Source of the DNA: a bacterium
Lineage (GTDB): Bacteria > Bacteroidota > Bacteroidia > Cytophagales > Thermonemataceae
DNA: 41,691 bases
Assembly: GCA_025362415.1 (NCBI GenBank)
Contig: JANYGM010000475.1
Span: forward strand, 1-41,691
Direction: 5' to 3'
A program made the position numbers and the translations under genes. Positions 14,436 through 22,538 of this stretch are shown one piece after another (the stretch's first letter is position 1; each line of letters begins with the position of its first letter). The notes under the pieces are model-generated. The model had not been told where the DNA came from. It did no database searches and was given only the letters and a program-made list of their open reading frames with translations.

Positions 14436-14960
14436 TTATCTTAAAATCACAAAAAAACATTTCAGATTTGGGTTATATTTCATTTCTCTAAACGGATATG
14501 CTACCAAATCTTCATAATCATTTATTGTAAGAAGATTATTCACAGAAAGTGCATTATTGCCATTATCAGCGTTGTAAAGCCAAAAAGGTTTGCTTGGGTG
14601 AACCATCAAAAATGTATTTCCGCCCCAATTATCTGTTCTATCTTTTGCATTGTGGGCGTGATAAAAGACTTTTGTCTTAGGCAAAATAGTAGGCACATAA
14701 TGGTATTTTTTTGCATACATATCAATCTTTATCCAGCCGTAAGTATGAAAATTACTTGCTTTTGTGGTGTCTATTTTGATACTATTATTGGTTTGGTAGG
14801 CATACGTCACAAAAATTTGTTTCCCTGTGCGGTTTTCCATACATACGCAAGTGCTATCAGGCGTTGCAGGCACGCTGAGCGTGGTTTTTAGTGTATCTTT
14901 TTGTGCAAAAGCACTAAAAGATACTAATAAAAAAGTTAATAAAAGTAATGTTTTTGACAT
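14436..14960 (-). CDS. Secreted protein of unknown function
   Basis: This is a 174-residue protein I do not recognise. It has a clear signal peptide (MSKTLLLLTFLLVSFSAFAQ). The mature part starts with a low-complexity Thr/Ser stretch and a CVCMENRTGKQIFVTY motif. It then looks all-beta and aromatic-rich (many Tyr, Trp, Asn), as in small exported beta-sandwich proteins. Two cysteines five residues from one another's flanks (TCVCM) may bind metal or form disulfides. The stop lies 7 nt before the pabB start on the same strand. This spacing suggests one transcript, but no functional link to folate synthesis is apparent. Confidence 0.75.
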   Translation of the reverse strand: MSKTLLLLTFLLVSFSAFAQKDTLKTTLSVPATPDSTCVCMENRTGKQIFVTYAYQTNNSIKIDTTKASNFHTYGWIKIDMYAKKYHYVPTILPKTKVFYHAHNAKDRTDNWGGNTFLMVHPSKPFWLYNADNGNNALSVNNLLTINDYEDLVAYPFREMKYNPNLKCFFVILR

Positions 14961-15050
14961 AATTATAAGATGTTTTTGATTGTTGTTTATTAAGATAACA
15001 TAAATTGTTGTTAATCATCATAAAGCATTGATAATCAGTAGTGTAGGGTT

Positions 15051-15890
15051 TTATATCCTGCTGATAGAATTTCTAGCAAAAATAATAGCACCTTCCACGA
15101 CAAAATTAAAGCCGTTTTCTTTCATAATATTTTGGGCAGTTTCCATCAGAATAACATCTTCGTGGACTTCCATAAGCAATATTTTTACTTTTTCTTTGAT
15201 AAGTTGCATAGTTGCTTTGTCTTCCAAAATCCATTTTTCTCCGCCTTCAATGTCAATTTTGAGAATATCAACCTCCGAAATTTGGTTATCAGTCAATATT
15301 TGTGCCAAAGTAATGCCCTGAACTAATGCTTTATCATTTGCAATAGTAGTATTTTTTTCTGAATTATTTTGCTGATTTTTCTCTAATTGCTCTTGTAAAG
15401 GTCGTGTAGAAAATGCCCATTCACGCCCATCACGAAAGTCGCTACCTAACTCCAACATATCATTATTCACCCAAAACGCTTTATTTATAGCTTTCACATT
15501 CTCGCAACGGTTGAGAGAAATATTGCGTTCTAATGCTTCAAAATTGCTTTTAGATGCTTCTATGGCAATATATTTAGCATCAGAAAAAAAACTACGCAAA
15601 TAAAGTGTAGCACAGCCAATATTTGCACCAACATCAATAATAAAATTGGGCTGTTCGTCCCCAAAATACTGTTGGGTAAGAATAGCGTAATCATTTTTAA
15701 TAAAAACTTCTGTAAATACGTGAAAATCACTTGTGTTGTGTCTAAGCATCATTTGACAAAATGGCTCAATCATTTCTATCATTGTGCGCTCACGAGCCAC
15801 AAAAAGCTCATAATCATTATTTTTTGCAAAATCAGTTACATCTTGTTGTGCATCTGCGTCTGATTTTACTGCATTTAATTGAAAAGCCAT
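15051..15890 (-). CDS. FkbM-family methyltransferase
   Basis: This is a SAM-dependent O-methyltransferase of the FkbM family; members methylate sugars, glycopeptide or polyketide hydroxyls. The 279 residues carry motif I IIDVGANIGCATLYLRSFF (from about 84), the acidic strand-2 end YIAIEASKSNFEALERNI, and the diagnostic post-motif VDILKIDIEGGEKWIL (about 212-227). No glycosyltransferase or polysaccharide genes surround it, so the substrate is open. A GC-rich repeat lies just upstream (15902-15925) in reversed orientation relative to copies found downstream of genes. Confidence 0.88.
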   Translation of the reverse strand: MAFQLNAVKSDADAQQDVTDFAKNNDYELFVARERTMIEMIEPFCQMMLRHNTSDFHVFTEVFIKNDYAILTQQYFGDEQPNFIIDVGANIGCATLYLRSFFSDAKYIAIEASKSNFEALERNISLNRCENVKAINKAFWVNNDMLELGSDFRDGREWAFSTRPLQEQLEKNQQNNSEKNTTIANDKALVQGITLAQILTDNQISEVDILKIDIEGGEKWILEDKATMQLIKEKVKILLMEVHEDVILMETAQNIMKENGFNFVVEGAIIFARNSISRI

Positions 15891-15901
15891 TTTTTTGAAT
15901 T

Positions 15902-15925
15902 GTAGCCCCTAGCCCCGAAGGGGAA
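15902..15925. repeat. GC-rich repeat upstream of the FkbM gene
   Basis: AGCCCCTAGCCCCGAAGGGG on the plus strand is related to the copies at 2479, 15965 and 33579. Relative to its neighbouring minus-strand gene start it is inverted compared with those copies, which all follow stops. Confidence 0.65.
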
Positions 15926-15964
15926 CAGTGCCGTTTAGAAATTTATTTTTATTTGTCTTTAAAT

Positions 15965-15988
15965 TCCCCCTTTGGGGGTTAGGGGGCT
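15965..15988. repeat. GC-rich repeat overlapping the nadC stop
   Basis: On the minus strand it reads ACAGCCCCCTAACCCCCAAA, followed by GGGGG. Its first part encodes the last residues of NadC (Thr-Ala-Pro) and supplies the TAA stop codon. Confidence 0.7.
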
Positions 15989-16869
15989 GTTTTCACTGCT
16001 TTTAGGCTAATATCCATACTCTTAACTGCGTGAGTAAGCGCACCAACAGAAATAAAATCAACACCACACTCTGCCACATTAGCAATAGTTGCCTCTGTGA
16101 TACCACCTGATGCTTCTGTTTGGGCAATATTTCCAATCATTTTTACAGCTTCTCGCATCATTTCCAACGACATATTATCTAACATAATTACATCTATTCC
16201 GCCCACGTTTATAGCTTCTTGTACTTCTGCCAAATTACGTGTTTCTACCTCAATACGCAGGGTTTTTCCTGTTTTTTGTAGATAATCTTTAGCGTACTTT
16301 TGCGCTCCTGCTACTGCTTTTGTGATGCCACCAGCGTAGTCAATATGGTTATCTTTGAGCATAATCATATCATACAACGCAAAACGGTGGTTTTTGCCAC
16401 CTCCAATGCTTACTGCCCATTTTTCTAAGATACGAAAATTAGGGGTTGTCTTGCGTGTGTCTAAAAGGCGTGCTTTTGTGTGCGCTATCATTTGCGTAAG
16501 GTGCGCTGTATGCGTAGCAATACCGCTCATACGTTGCATACAGTTAAGTACGAGGCGTTCTGCTTTGAGAATAGATTGTGCGCTACCTTCTACTGTTAGT
16601 CCAATATCACCTTTTTTAACTGTTGCGCCATCTTCTAACAACAAATTTACCTTAAAATTGTTGTCAATTCTCTTAAAAATGATTTCTGCAAGTTCTAAAC
16701 CTGCAATAATGCCATTGTCTTTGATGATAAGTTGGGCTTTTTCTTGTGCCTGCGCAGGCACAGACGACAAAGAAGAATGGTCGCCATCTCCCACATCTTC
16801 ACGTATGGCGTTGTCTATGAGCCAAAATAGGCTTTCTTCTGTAATATAGGAAGGGTAGTTTTTCATCAC
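15979..16869 (-). CDS. nadC: Nicotinate-nucleotide pyrophosphorylase (carboxylating)
   Basis: NadC converts quinolinate and PRPP to nicotinate mononucleotide in de novo NAD synthesis. The 296 residues include the N-terminal helix REDVGDGDHSS (23-33), the helix RLVLNCMQRMSGIAT (105-119), the quinolinate-binding DTRKTTP (137-143), GGGKNHR (156-162), LKDNHI (171-176) and the late VETR and DVIMLDNMS strands of the incomplete barrel. The length fits the family. The final codons and stop are provided by a GC-rich repeat. No nadA or nadB is adjacent. Two Met codons open the frame; either could be the start. Confidence 0.97.
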   Translation of the reverse strand: MMKNYPSYITEESLFWLIDNAIREDVGDGDHSSLSSVPAQAQEKAQLIIKDNGIIAGLELAEIIFKRIDNNFKVNLLLEDGATVKKGDIGLTVEGSAQSILKAERLVLNCMQRMSGIATHTAHLTQMIAHTKARLLDTRKTTPNFRILEKWAVSIGGGKNHRFALYDMIMLKDNHIDYAGGITKAVAGAQKYAKDYLQKTGKTLRIEVETRNLAEVQEAINVGGIDVIMLDNMSLEMMREAVKMIGNIAQTEASGGITEATIANVAECGVDFISVGALTHAVKSMDISLKAVKTAP

Positions 16870-16904
16870 TGATTTATTGGATTACACTAATTACACGGAT
16901 TTTT

Positions 16905-18251
16905 TTACTGATTATTATTGCTTTTGTCATCAATAATAATAATGATTCTTGGTTTTAGAGAAGCAAGAGGTTTCTTATCTTCAGATTGGATTGTCTTCTT
17001 TAACTTGTGATACAAATCACCATACCAATATTTATAATCAAAGAGGAAATTCTTATCAAGATGTCCAATTTCTGTTAGTCCTTCTTCTATAGCATTATAT
17101 TCTTTAAATTCTTGCAAATGACGTTTATATTGGGAATTATTCCTTTCTCCTAGTTCACGCCACATTTTTGGTAAATCAACAAACTTTTTTTCTACAGTTT
17201 CATCAAAAGTAGCTTTTAAAATTTTGTAATTACTCTTTATATTTTGCCTTGTGTAGTATGGATTTGTGGTACTTGCTTGCCAAAAAGATAGTTCTCCGTC
17301 ACTTGGTTTGTAACAAACAAGATAGTTGTGGACTTTATAAGCAATAGAAATATTAACAAAATATTGAGATTTATCAAGTATTTCATTAGTGATTTGTATT
17401 TGTGGATAAAGCAACGGATACGGCATACCATTACCAGTTTGTATTTTTGCAAAACGTCTTTTTTCTACAAAATTAAGTTCTAGTTTATTATCTTTTCCTA
17501 ATTTCCCTGCCTGCTCAATTTTACATTTATATAGATGTTGAAGTTTTGTTTTTATGTCGTAGGCGTGCAAATAAATTTCAGTTCCTATCATTCTGTATTT
17601 AGAAAATTCTCTACTACTCCCAGATAAAAGTTGAATAATTTGCTCATTTTGTAGGTTATTCATATCTTCTCCTACTATTTCTATTGTTTGGGTGATGTCG
17701 CCTACATTTTTATCTTCCTCATTTTGCAATTTAAGATAAATATTTACAAGTTGAGGGTCAAATTTGAGGCAAAAATCATTTTTTATCTCCTCCAAATAAG
17801 CGCAAGTATCTATGTATATTTTATCAGTTTTTTTGCATTTAATAGAAACGGATGCTTCCAAATTAAGCCCAGTAATAGCAAAAGTAGTTAAATTATGGCT
17901 ACCAATCCAAATTTCTGCATCTGTTCCGTTTTTACTATCAAAAACAAGTATCTTACTATGCAATAAATATCCATCTTTTAATTTATATTGATGTAAATAG
18001 ATTTCGGTTGCACCATATTCATAATACTTCTGAATATTCGTAATACTTGTAGGCAACTGCATATCAGCACAGAGAAATGAATTGTCTTTTTTCAATGCTT
18101 CTGCAAGTTTTTTTGAAGAAAAAAAATCTATGTCTATTGTCCAAAAAGCAGTACAACCTCTAAATAATTGGCAATTATCAAGCAATCCTTCAAGTGTTAG
18201 CTTTAAATTTGGGTCATTAAGTGCAGGTAAAAGTATTATTTCTTGTTGCAT
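16905..18251 (-). CDS. Protein with a single phospholipase-D-like (HKD) domain, function unknown
   Basis: This is a 448-residue protein with one PLD-type motif: H98-x-K100-x4-D105 in LLHSKILVFDSK. It is followed by the usual GSHNLT-x5-GLNLEASV segment (117-135), where the Asn and Glu of the family sit. One HKD motif per chain implies a dimer sharing one active site, as in nuclease-type PLD enzymes such as BfiI or Nuc. The C-terminal 250 residues are rich in beta strands and aromatic residues and match nothing I know. They could be a nucleic-acid- or partner-binding domain. There is no signal peptide, so it is cytoplasmic. No helicase, methylase or ATPase lies next to it. A lone nuclease or defence role is speculation. 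Confidence 0.7.
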   Translation of the reverse strand: MQQEIILLPALNDPNLKLTLEGLLDNCQLFRGCTAFWTIDIDFFSSKKLAEALKKDNSFLCADMQLPTSITNIQKYYEYGATEIYLHQYKLKDGYLLHSKILVFDSKNGTDAEIWIGSHNLTTFAITGLNLEASVSIKCKKTDKIYIDTCAYLEEIKNDFCLKFDPQLVNIYLKLQNEEDKNVGDITQTIEIVGEDMNNLQNEQIIQLLSGSSREFSKYRMIGTEIYLHAYDIKTKLQHLYKCKIEQAGKLGKDNKLELNFVEKRRFAKIQTGNGMPYPLLYPQIQITNEILDKSQYFVNISIAYKVHNYLVCYKPSDGELSFWQASTTNPYYTRQNIKSNYKILKATFDETVEKKFVDLPKMWRELGERNNSQYKRHLQEFKEYNAIEEGLTEIGHLDKNFLFDYKYWYGDLYHKLKKTIQSEDKKPLASLKPRIIIIIDDKSNNNQ

Positions 18252-18307
18252 ATTTTCTTTATTTCAAAGATTGGACTATTTATTTTATTATAATCACTAA
18301 AAAACTT

Positions 18308-18346
18308 ACAAAAAATCCTTCCCAACACTTGGAAAGGATTTTTTAC
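18308..18346. terminator. Hairpin terminator after speA
   Basis: AAAAATCCTT (18311-18320) pairs with AAGGATTTTT (18334-18343), with a further CC/GG pair inside the loop. T and A runs flank it. It separates the minus-strand speA gene from the PLD-like gene. Confidence 0.8.
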
Positions 18347-18362
18347 AATAACTTAATAATCA

Positions 18363-18393
18363 ATATTTTATATTCGTATCTCGTATTTCGTAC
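18363..18393. repeat. Heptanucleotide repeat (TCGTATT type) after speA
   Basis: TCGTATC, TCGTATT and TCGTACC units run in tandem a few bases past the minus-strand speA stop. On the gene's strand they read AATACGA, the downstream orientation of the family. Confidence 0.65.
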
Positions 18394-18399
18394 CTTTTT

Positions 18400-19788
18400 C
18401 TATTTATAGCCCAAAAGTTTGAGCATAGACTCACTATCTTGTTCTGGTGCAAAAAGTTCTGTTACTACTTTTCCTTTCTTATCTCTGCTGATAATCACAT
18501 GTTTAGGTGCAGGAACAAGGCAATGTTGTATGCCACCATAACCACCTAAAGACTCTTGATAAGCTCCTGTATGAAAAAAGCCAATATATTGCGTTTCTGT
18601 ACTTTCAGGGATAGGCAAAAATACTTCTGATGTGTGTGCTTCAGAGTTGTAATAATCTTGACTATCACAAGTCAGACCGCCTAAATTTACTTTATGAAAC
18701 GGATTATCCCAATTATTGACAGCAAGCATAATGTATTTTTGGTTCATTCCCCACACATCTGGTAGTTGTGTAATAAATGAACCATCTATCATATACCAAA
18801 GTTCTTTATCATTTTGGAGTTTTTGGTCAATGACTGCATAGATAGTTGCGCCACTTTCCGCTACTGTATAAGACCCAAATTCTGTAAAAATATTAGGTAC
18901 AGGAACGTGATTTTTTTGACAAATCCATTGTATGTTTTCAATGATTTGTTCAATCATATATTTATAATCATATTCAAACGCCAAAGAAGTTTGGATAGGA
19001 AAGCCACCACCAATATCCACAGTGTCCAAATCTGGGCAAATCTTCTTAAGTTCGCAATATTTATACATAAATCTGCTTAGTTCGCTCCAATAATAAGCAG
19101 TATCTTTGATGCCAGTATTGATGAAAAAATGAAGCATTTTTAGGCTAAATTTATCATTATTAGCAATTTTTTCTTTGTAAAGTATGTCAATATCACTATA
19201 ACGCACTCCCAAACGAGAAGTATAAAACGCAAAATTTGGCTCTTCATCAGCAGCAATACGAATGCCTACATTGATTTTTTCTGCAGAATTGTTTTCGTAA
19301 GCCGTAATTTCTTTAAGATTATCCAAAATTGGCATACAATTAAAGCCATCTTCCAGCAATTCATTGATATATTCTGTATAAAGTGGGCGTTTGTAGCCAT
19401 TACAGATGATAAAAGTGTTTTTGGTTATTTTACCTTTTTCATAAAGTGCCTTAATAATAGGCAAATCAAAAGCGGAAGATGTCTCCAAATGAATATCATT
19501 TTTGAGTGCTTCTTCTAATACAAAGCTAAAATGAGAAGATTTGGTACAATAACAGTAGGTATAATTTCCTTTGTATTTGTATTTTTTGATAGCATTGGCA
19601 AACATTTCCTTGCAATCTCGGATATGCTGACCTATTTTAGGTAAGTAACTGATTTTGAGCGGTGTACCATACTCTTCAATGATTTTCATCAAAGGCACGT
19701 CATTAAAAAAAAGCTCATTTTTTTTAACTTTAAACTCTGGATTAGGAAACTCAAAAGTCTGTTCTATTAGGTCAATATAACTCTTCAT
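18400..19788 (-). CDS. speA: Biosynthetic arginine decarboxylase (fold-III PLP enzyme)
   Basis: This enzyme decarboxylates arginine to agmatine, the first step of polyamine synthesis by the agmatine route in the cytoplasm. The 462 residues show the alanine-racemase-like barrel with PLP-binding K83 in YCYCTKSSHF. HFFINTG, the phosphate-binding loop VDIGGGFP and EFGSYTVAESG follow. In the beta domain TCDSQDYYN carries the Cys-Asp pair typical of substrate binding, and GAYQESLGG also lies there. The protein is much shorter than E. coli SpeA (about 650) and is the form usual in Bacteroidota. Diaminopimelate decarboxylase is the main alternative but normally has other spacing around these motifs. 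No agmatinase gene is adjacent. Confidence 0.85.
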   Translation of the reverse strand: MKSYIDLIEQTFEFPNPEFKVKKNELFFNDVPLMKIIEEYGTPLKISYLPKIGQHIRDCKEMFANAIKKYKYKGNYTYCYCTKSSHFSFVLEEALKNDIHLETSSAFDLPIIKALYEKGKITKNTFIICNGYKRPLYTEYINELLEDGFNCMPILDNLKEITAYENNSAEKINVGIRIAADEEPNFAFYTSRLGVRYSDIDILYKEKIANNDKFSLKMLHFFINTGIKDTAYYWSELSRFMYKYCELKKICPDLDTVDIGGGFPIQTSLAFEYDYKYMIEQIIENIQWICQKNHVPVPNIFTEFGSYTVAESGATIYAVIDQKLQNDKELWYMIDGSFITQLPDVWGMNQKYIMLAVNNWDNPFHKVNLGGLTCDSQDYYNSEAHTSEVFLPIPESTETQYIGFFHTGAYQESLGGYGGIQHCLVPAPKHVIISRDKKGKVVTELFAPEQDSESMLKLLGYK

Positions 19789-19882
19789 CTTTAGGGCATA
19801 AAGGGGTTTTTGGGTTGGAAATGCGAATATACTATTTTTTTGAGAAAAATAAATATTTTTTTGAAAATTAGAAAAATAATTT

Positions 19883-20617
19883 TCAATATTTTGGTTCTAT
19901 TTCTAACTCTCCGTTCCTAATTCCTGATTTTTCAATACCATAACATAATACAAAATCCTCCAAAAATATAACCTCAAGTATGTATTCTTGATAAAAATTA
20001 GGCATTTTTATTTCTGCGGATACTTTGAGATTTTTTCCGTTCTCATAAGGAAAAACAAATAAATTTTCTTTAAAATTTACTTCTCCTTTTCCATAAATTT
20101 TATATAAAACCTCTTTTGCACACCAAAAAACGGTGTTTTTTTGTAAATCTTTTTCCAAAAAAATAAGTTCTTTTTCAGAAAAAACTCGTGGTGCAACACG
20201 CAAAATTTTCTCTTTGAGTTGTTCTATATCCACACCACACGCACCCAACCTGCTTACCAGCGCACCCACAAAAGGATATGAGTGTGTGAGAGAAATATGG
20301 ATATTCTCGTTGTTATTCTCTTCATAATCAATAAGATATGGCTTTCCGTTGGTATCTTTCTTGATGCCTTTATAATCATATCCTAAGAATTTTAATGCTT
20401 TTGATAAAGCAAACCTACCAGCTAAAAATTCTTGCTTTTTTGTTTGGTGATGCAAAATCTCGTAATCTTTTTTGTCAGAATTGGGCATTTTATCTGAAAA
20501 GTCAGCTAAAGCAAGTAAATTATTTTCAGTTTTTGTGTCATTATTGATTTTTAAGATAACTAAATGTGTATTTTGGTTTGGGCTGAAAATTTCAAAAACA
20601 CTATTGATATGCTCCAT
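19883..20617 (-). CDS. 4'-phosphopantetheinyl transferase (Sfp type)
   Basis: This enzyme transfers the phosphopantetheine arm of CoA to a serine of acyl or peptidyl carrier proteins. The 244-residue chain has the two-lobed Sfp layout. RFALSKAL is at 68-75 and NGKPYL at about 90-95. ISLTHS (108-113) and GVDIE (128-132) carry the Mg-binding Asp and Glu, and WCAKEVLYK (165-173) the second Glu. All catalytic residues are present. The last residues (GIRNGELEIE) are encoded by a heptanucleotide-type repeat, so the C-terminal tail is probably a late addition. A TATATTTG box on the minus strand (20643-20650) is divergent from the cold-shock promoter. Confidence 0.93.
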   Translation of the reverse strand: MEHINSVFEIFSPNQNTHLVILKINNDTKTENNLLALADFSDKMPNSDKKDYEILHHQTKKQEFLAGRFALSKALKFLGYDYKGIKKDTNGKPYLIDYEENNNENIHISLTHSYPFVGALVSRLGACGVDIEQLKEKILRVAPRVFSEKELIFLEKDLQKNTVFWCAKEVLYKIYGKGEVNFKENLFVFPYENGKNLKVSAEIKMPNFYQEYILEVIFLEDFVLCYGIEKSGIRNGELEIEPKY

Positions 20618-20642
20618 TTGAGGTTTGATAAAATTATTTTCA

Positions 20643-20650
20643 CAAATATA
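20643..20650 (-). promoter_or_regulatory. -7 element for the phosphopantetheinyl transferase gene
   Basis: Minus-strand TATATTTG lies 26 nt before the start codon and matches the Bacteroidota consensus. It forms a divergent pair with the csp promoter. Confidence 0.55.
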
Positions 20651-20671
20651 GAAAAAAATAATTATTTTTTG

Positions 20672-20701
20672 TTGCGCATATTAAAAAAATGACTACCTTG
20701 C
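20672..20701 (+). promoter_or_regulatory. Promoter of the cold-shock gene
   Basis: TTG at 20672-20674 and TACCTTGC at 20694-20701 are 19 nt apart, close to the TTG-N19-TAnnTTTG pattern. The leader that follows (about 20708-20756) begins with the hairpin CTAAAAAG-AAGGT-CTTTTTAG (20707-20727). Confidence 0.6.
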
Positions 20702-20756
20702 ACTCGCTAAAAAGAAGGTCTTTTTAGTTTAGTATATTTTAAAAATAATAACAAAC

Positions 20757-20948
20757 ATGGAAAAAGGTACAGTAAAATTCTTTAATGAATCAAAAGGCTT
20801 CGGATTTATCACTTCTGAAAATGGAACAGAGGTATTTGTACACTCTACAGCACTTGGTGGCAAAACTATTCGTGAGAACGACAAAGTTAGCTTCAACGTA
20901 GAAGAAGGCAAAAAAGGGCTTAATGCTACAAACATCACACTTTTATAG
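20757..20948 (+). CDS. Cold-shock-domain RNA chaperone
   Basis: This is a small single-stranded nucleic-acid-binding protein of the CspA family that melts mRNA structure. The 63 residues form one OB fold with RNP1 (KGFGFI, 14-19) and RNP2 (VFVHS, about 27-31). The first strand, MEKGTVKFFNESKG, is typical. It has its own promoter, a short leader with a perfect 8-bp hairpin at the expected transcription start, and a palindromic terminator 65 nt after the stop, so it is monocistronic. The leader hairpin could stabilise or gate the mRNA, as leaders of csp genes do elsewhere; that is inference. Confidence 0.96.
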   Translation: MEKGTVKFFNESKGFGFITSENGTEVFVHSTALGGKTIRENDKVSFNVEEGKKGLNATNITLL

Positions 20949-21012
20949 TCTGATTTTGTGAGCTTTTCTTCACGGAAAAACCTTATATCTAATTTATTTT
21001 AGGTAACGACAA

Positions 21013-21044
21013 AAAAATCCTCAATAAATTTATTGAGGATTTTT
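21013..21044. terminator. Perfect palindromic terminator after the cold-shock gene
   Basis: AAAAATCCTCAATAAA (21013-21028) is followed directly by its reverse complement (21029-21044), ending in a T run. Confidence 0.85.
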
Positions 21045-21145
21045 GCATTAAAAAAACAGCGTTGTTTGGTGTTCTAGCGTAACGACACCAACAACCAATT
21101 AATTATCCATTCAATTCACTAAGTTAAACTTAAAAAACAAAAACT

Positions 21146-21943
21146 ATGACAAAGAAAAATCTTTTTTTTATATCCTTAATAGCTATTTCTAGCTTATTTT
21201 TGGGTTGTGGAAAATCAATTTTCACAAGCATTCCACAACAAAAACAAATGGGAATGAAAGTGCGTGACGAAATCCTTGCAAAACCTTCAGAATTTCCTGT
21301 CCTTGACGAAAAGGCACACCCGCAAGCCTACGCTTATTTGCGCAAAATAACAAGTAATGTGCTTAATTCAGGCAAATTGGCGCACCGCAACGACTTTGAC
21401 TGGGAAGTACGCATCATCAATGACGACAAAACGCTTAATGCTTTTTGCACACCAGGTGGCTATATCTTCGTTTATACGGGGCTTATCAAATATCTTGATA
21501 ATGAAGACCAACTAGCAGGCGTGATGGGGCACGAAATGGGACACGCAGACAAAGAACACAGCGCAAGAACAATGGAAAAGCAAATGGGACTTGGAATAGT
21601 GGCACAACTTGCAGGAGCAGTAGTTACAGAGCAACTTTCGCAACTTACTGCTACTTTTCTTAGTTTGAAATATAGCCGTGATTACGAAAAAGAAGCAGAT
21701 GCCGCTTCTGTTGATTATCTTTCTGCCACAAAGTATCAATGCAATGGCGCAGCAGGCTTTTTTGTTAAGTTAGAGGCTGCAGGTGGTGCAAGACAACCAG
21801 AGTTTTTGAGTACGCACCCAGCACCAGAAAACCGTATCAAAAATATCAATACAAAAGCAGAAGGGCTGAAATGTACAGCAAAACCTGCTACAATAACTGA
21901 ATATCAGGCATTTAAGAGAATGTTGCCAGGTACAGTAAAATAA
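21146..21943 (+). CDS. M48-family metalloprotease lipoprotein
   Basis: This is a membrane-anchored zinc protease of the M48 family (LoiP/BepA-like), probably acting on misfolded envelope proteins in the periplasm. A lipoprotein signal ends at LFLGC (Cys21). The zinc site is HEMGH (129-133), with E183 in YEKEADAASVDYL as the third ligand. CTPGGYIFVYTGLI (101-114) is the usual strand ahead of it, and a late STHPAPENRIKNI motif is also typical of the family. No TPR extension is present, and the 265-residue length fits the single-domain members. The SRP RNA gene follows on the same strand with its own promoter. Confidence 0.93.
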   Translation: MTKKNLFFISLIAISSLFLGCGKSIFTSIPQQKQMGMKVRDEILAKPSEFPVLDEKAHPQAYAYLRKITSNVLNSGKLAHRNDFDWEVRIINDDKTLNAFCTPGGYIFVYTGLIKYLDNEDQLAGVMGHEMGHADKEHSARTMEKQMGLGIVAQLAGAVVTEQLSQLTATFLSLKYSRDYEKEADAASVDYLSATKYQCNGAAGFFVKLEAAGGARQPEFLSTHPAPENRIKNINTKAEGLKCTAKPATITEYQAFKRMLPGTVK

Positions 21944-21979
21944 TTTTTAAAAGTTTTTTGAAAATATAGTCTAAAAAAT

Positions 21980-22010
21980 TTGGTAGTTATAAAACAATTT
22001 CCTACCTTTG
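21980..22010 (+). promoter_or_regulatory. Promoter of the SRP RNA gene
   Basis: TTG at 21980-21982 and TACCTTTG at 22003-22010 are separated by 20 nt, a full Bacteroidota promoter match. It places the RNA start at about 22017. Confidence 0.7.
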
Positions 22011-22016
22011 CACTCG

Positions 22017-22098
22017 CAAGCTGCAAATTTTGCTCCTTACGAATCCCCCAGGGTCGGAAGACAGCAAGTGTAGAAAGTTGAGCAATTGTGTGGCTTGT
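22017..22098 (+). ncRNA. ffs: Signal recognition particle RNA, small bacterial type
   Basis: The conserved SRP domain IV apex is present as CAGGGTCGGAAGACAGCAAG at 22049-22068, with the GGAA tetraloop and the symmetric internal loop bound by Ffh. The flanks pair into a long rod: CAAGC near 22017-22021 with GCTTG near 22093-22097, and TTGCTC with GAGCAA further in. The size of about 80-100 nt is that of the 4.5S type. A good promoter precedes it, and T-rich sequence plus a hairpin terminator (22137-22169) follow. Confidence 0.92.
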
Positions 22099-22136
22099 AT
22101 TTTTTTAGGACTTAAATTAAGAGAATTTATATCAAG

Positions 22137-22169
22137 CTCCAGTCAAAAAGTTTTTTGACTGGAGTTTTT
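22137..22169 (+). terminator. Hairpin terminator after the SRP RNA
   Basis: CTCCAGTCAAAAA (22137-22149) pairs with TTTTTGACTGGAG (22152-22164), followed by TTTTT. Confidence 0.85.
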
Positions 22170-22283
22170 CGTTTATAACTTCCTTATGTTAGTAGTTTTT
22201 CTTAACATACAATGAAAAATCTCTTTGATAATTTTAATTTTTTGTAATGGTTTAGGTAGGTTGTTTAGAAGGTTGAGTTTTTG

Positions 22284-22406
22284 TTGTAGAGACGTTGCTT
22301 GCAACGTCTAAACGACAAAGAATATACTAGCAAATAAAAGTATTATTTTTGAATGAAACTGAATACAATTTTCTACGCTAAGACGTTGCAAGCAACGTCT
22401 CTACAA
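22284..22406. repeat. MITE-like element with perfect 26-bp inverted ends
   Basis: The arms 22284-22309 and 22381-22406 are exact inverted copies. Each arm is itself palindromic (AGACGTTGC-GCAACGTCT core with TT or AA between). The 71 bp between them are AT-rich and contain no gene. The element sits between the SRP RNA and icmF. No target duplication was evident by eye. Confidence 0.7.
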
Positions 22407-22538
22407 ATTACATCTATATAACATCAGTTACCTAAACTGTTGCAATTTTTTTTGTAATAAATAGGATTTTTCTCTTATAAAATTGTATTCTCTTTCAAAT
22501 TTGATAAATTGCATAAAAATATCCAAGATATACAAAAT

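Noticed and set aside
14436..16869. Considered FkbM methyltransferase, secreted protein and neighbours as a surface-polysaccharide cluster
   Set aside because: No glycosyltransferase, flippase or sugar-nucleotide gene is present; the neighbours are pabB and nadC.
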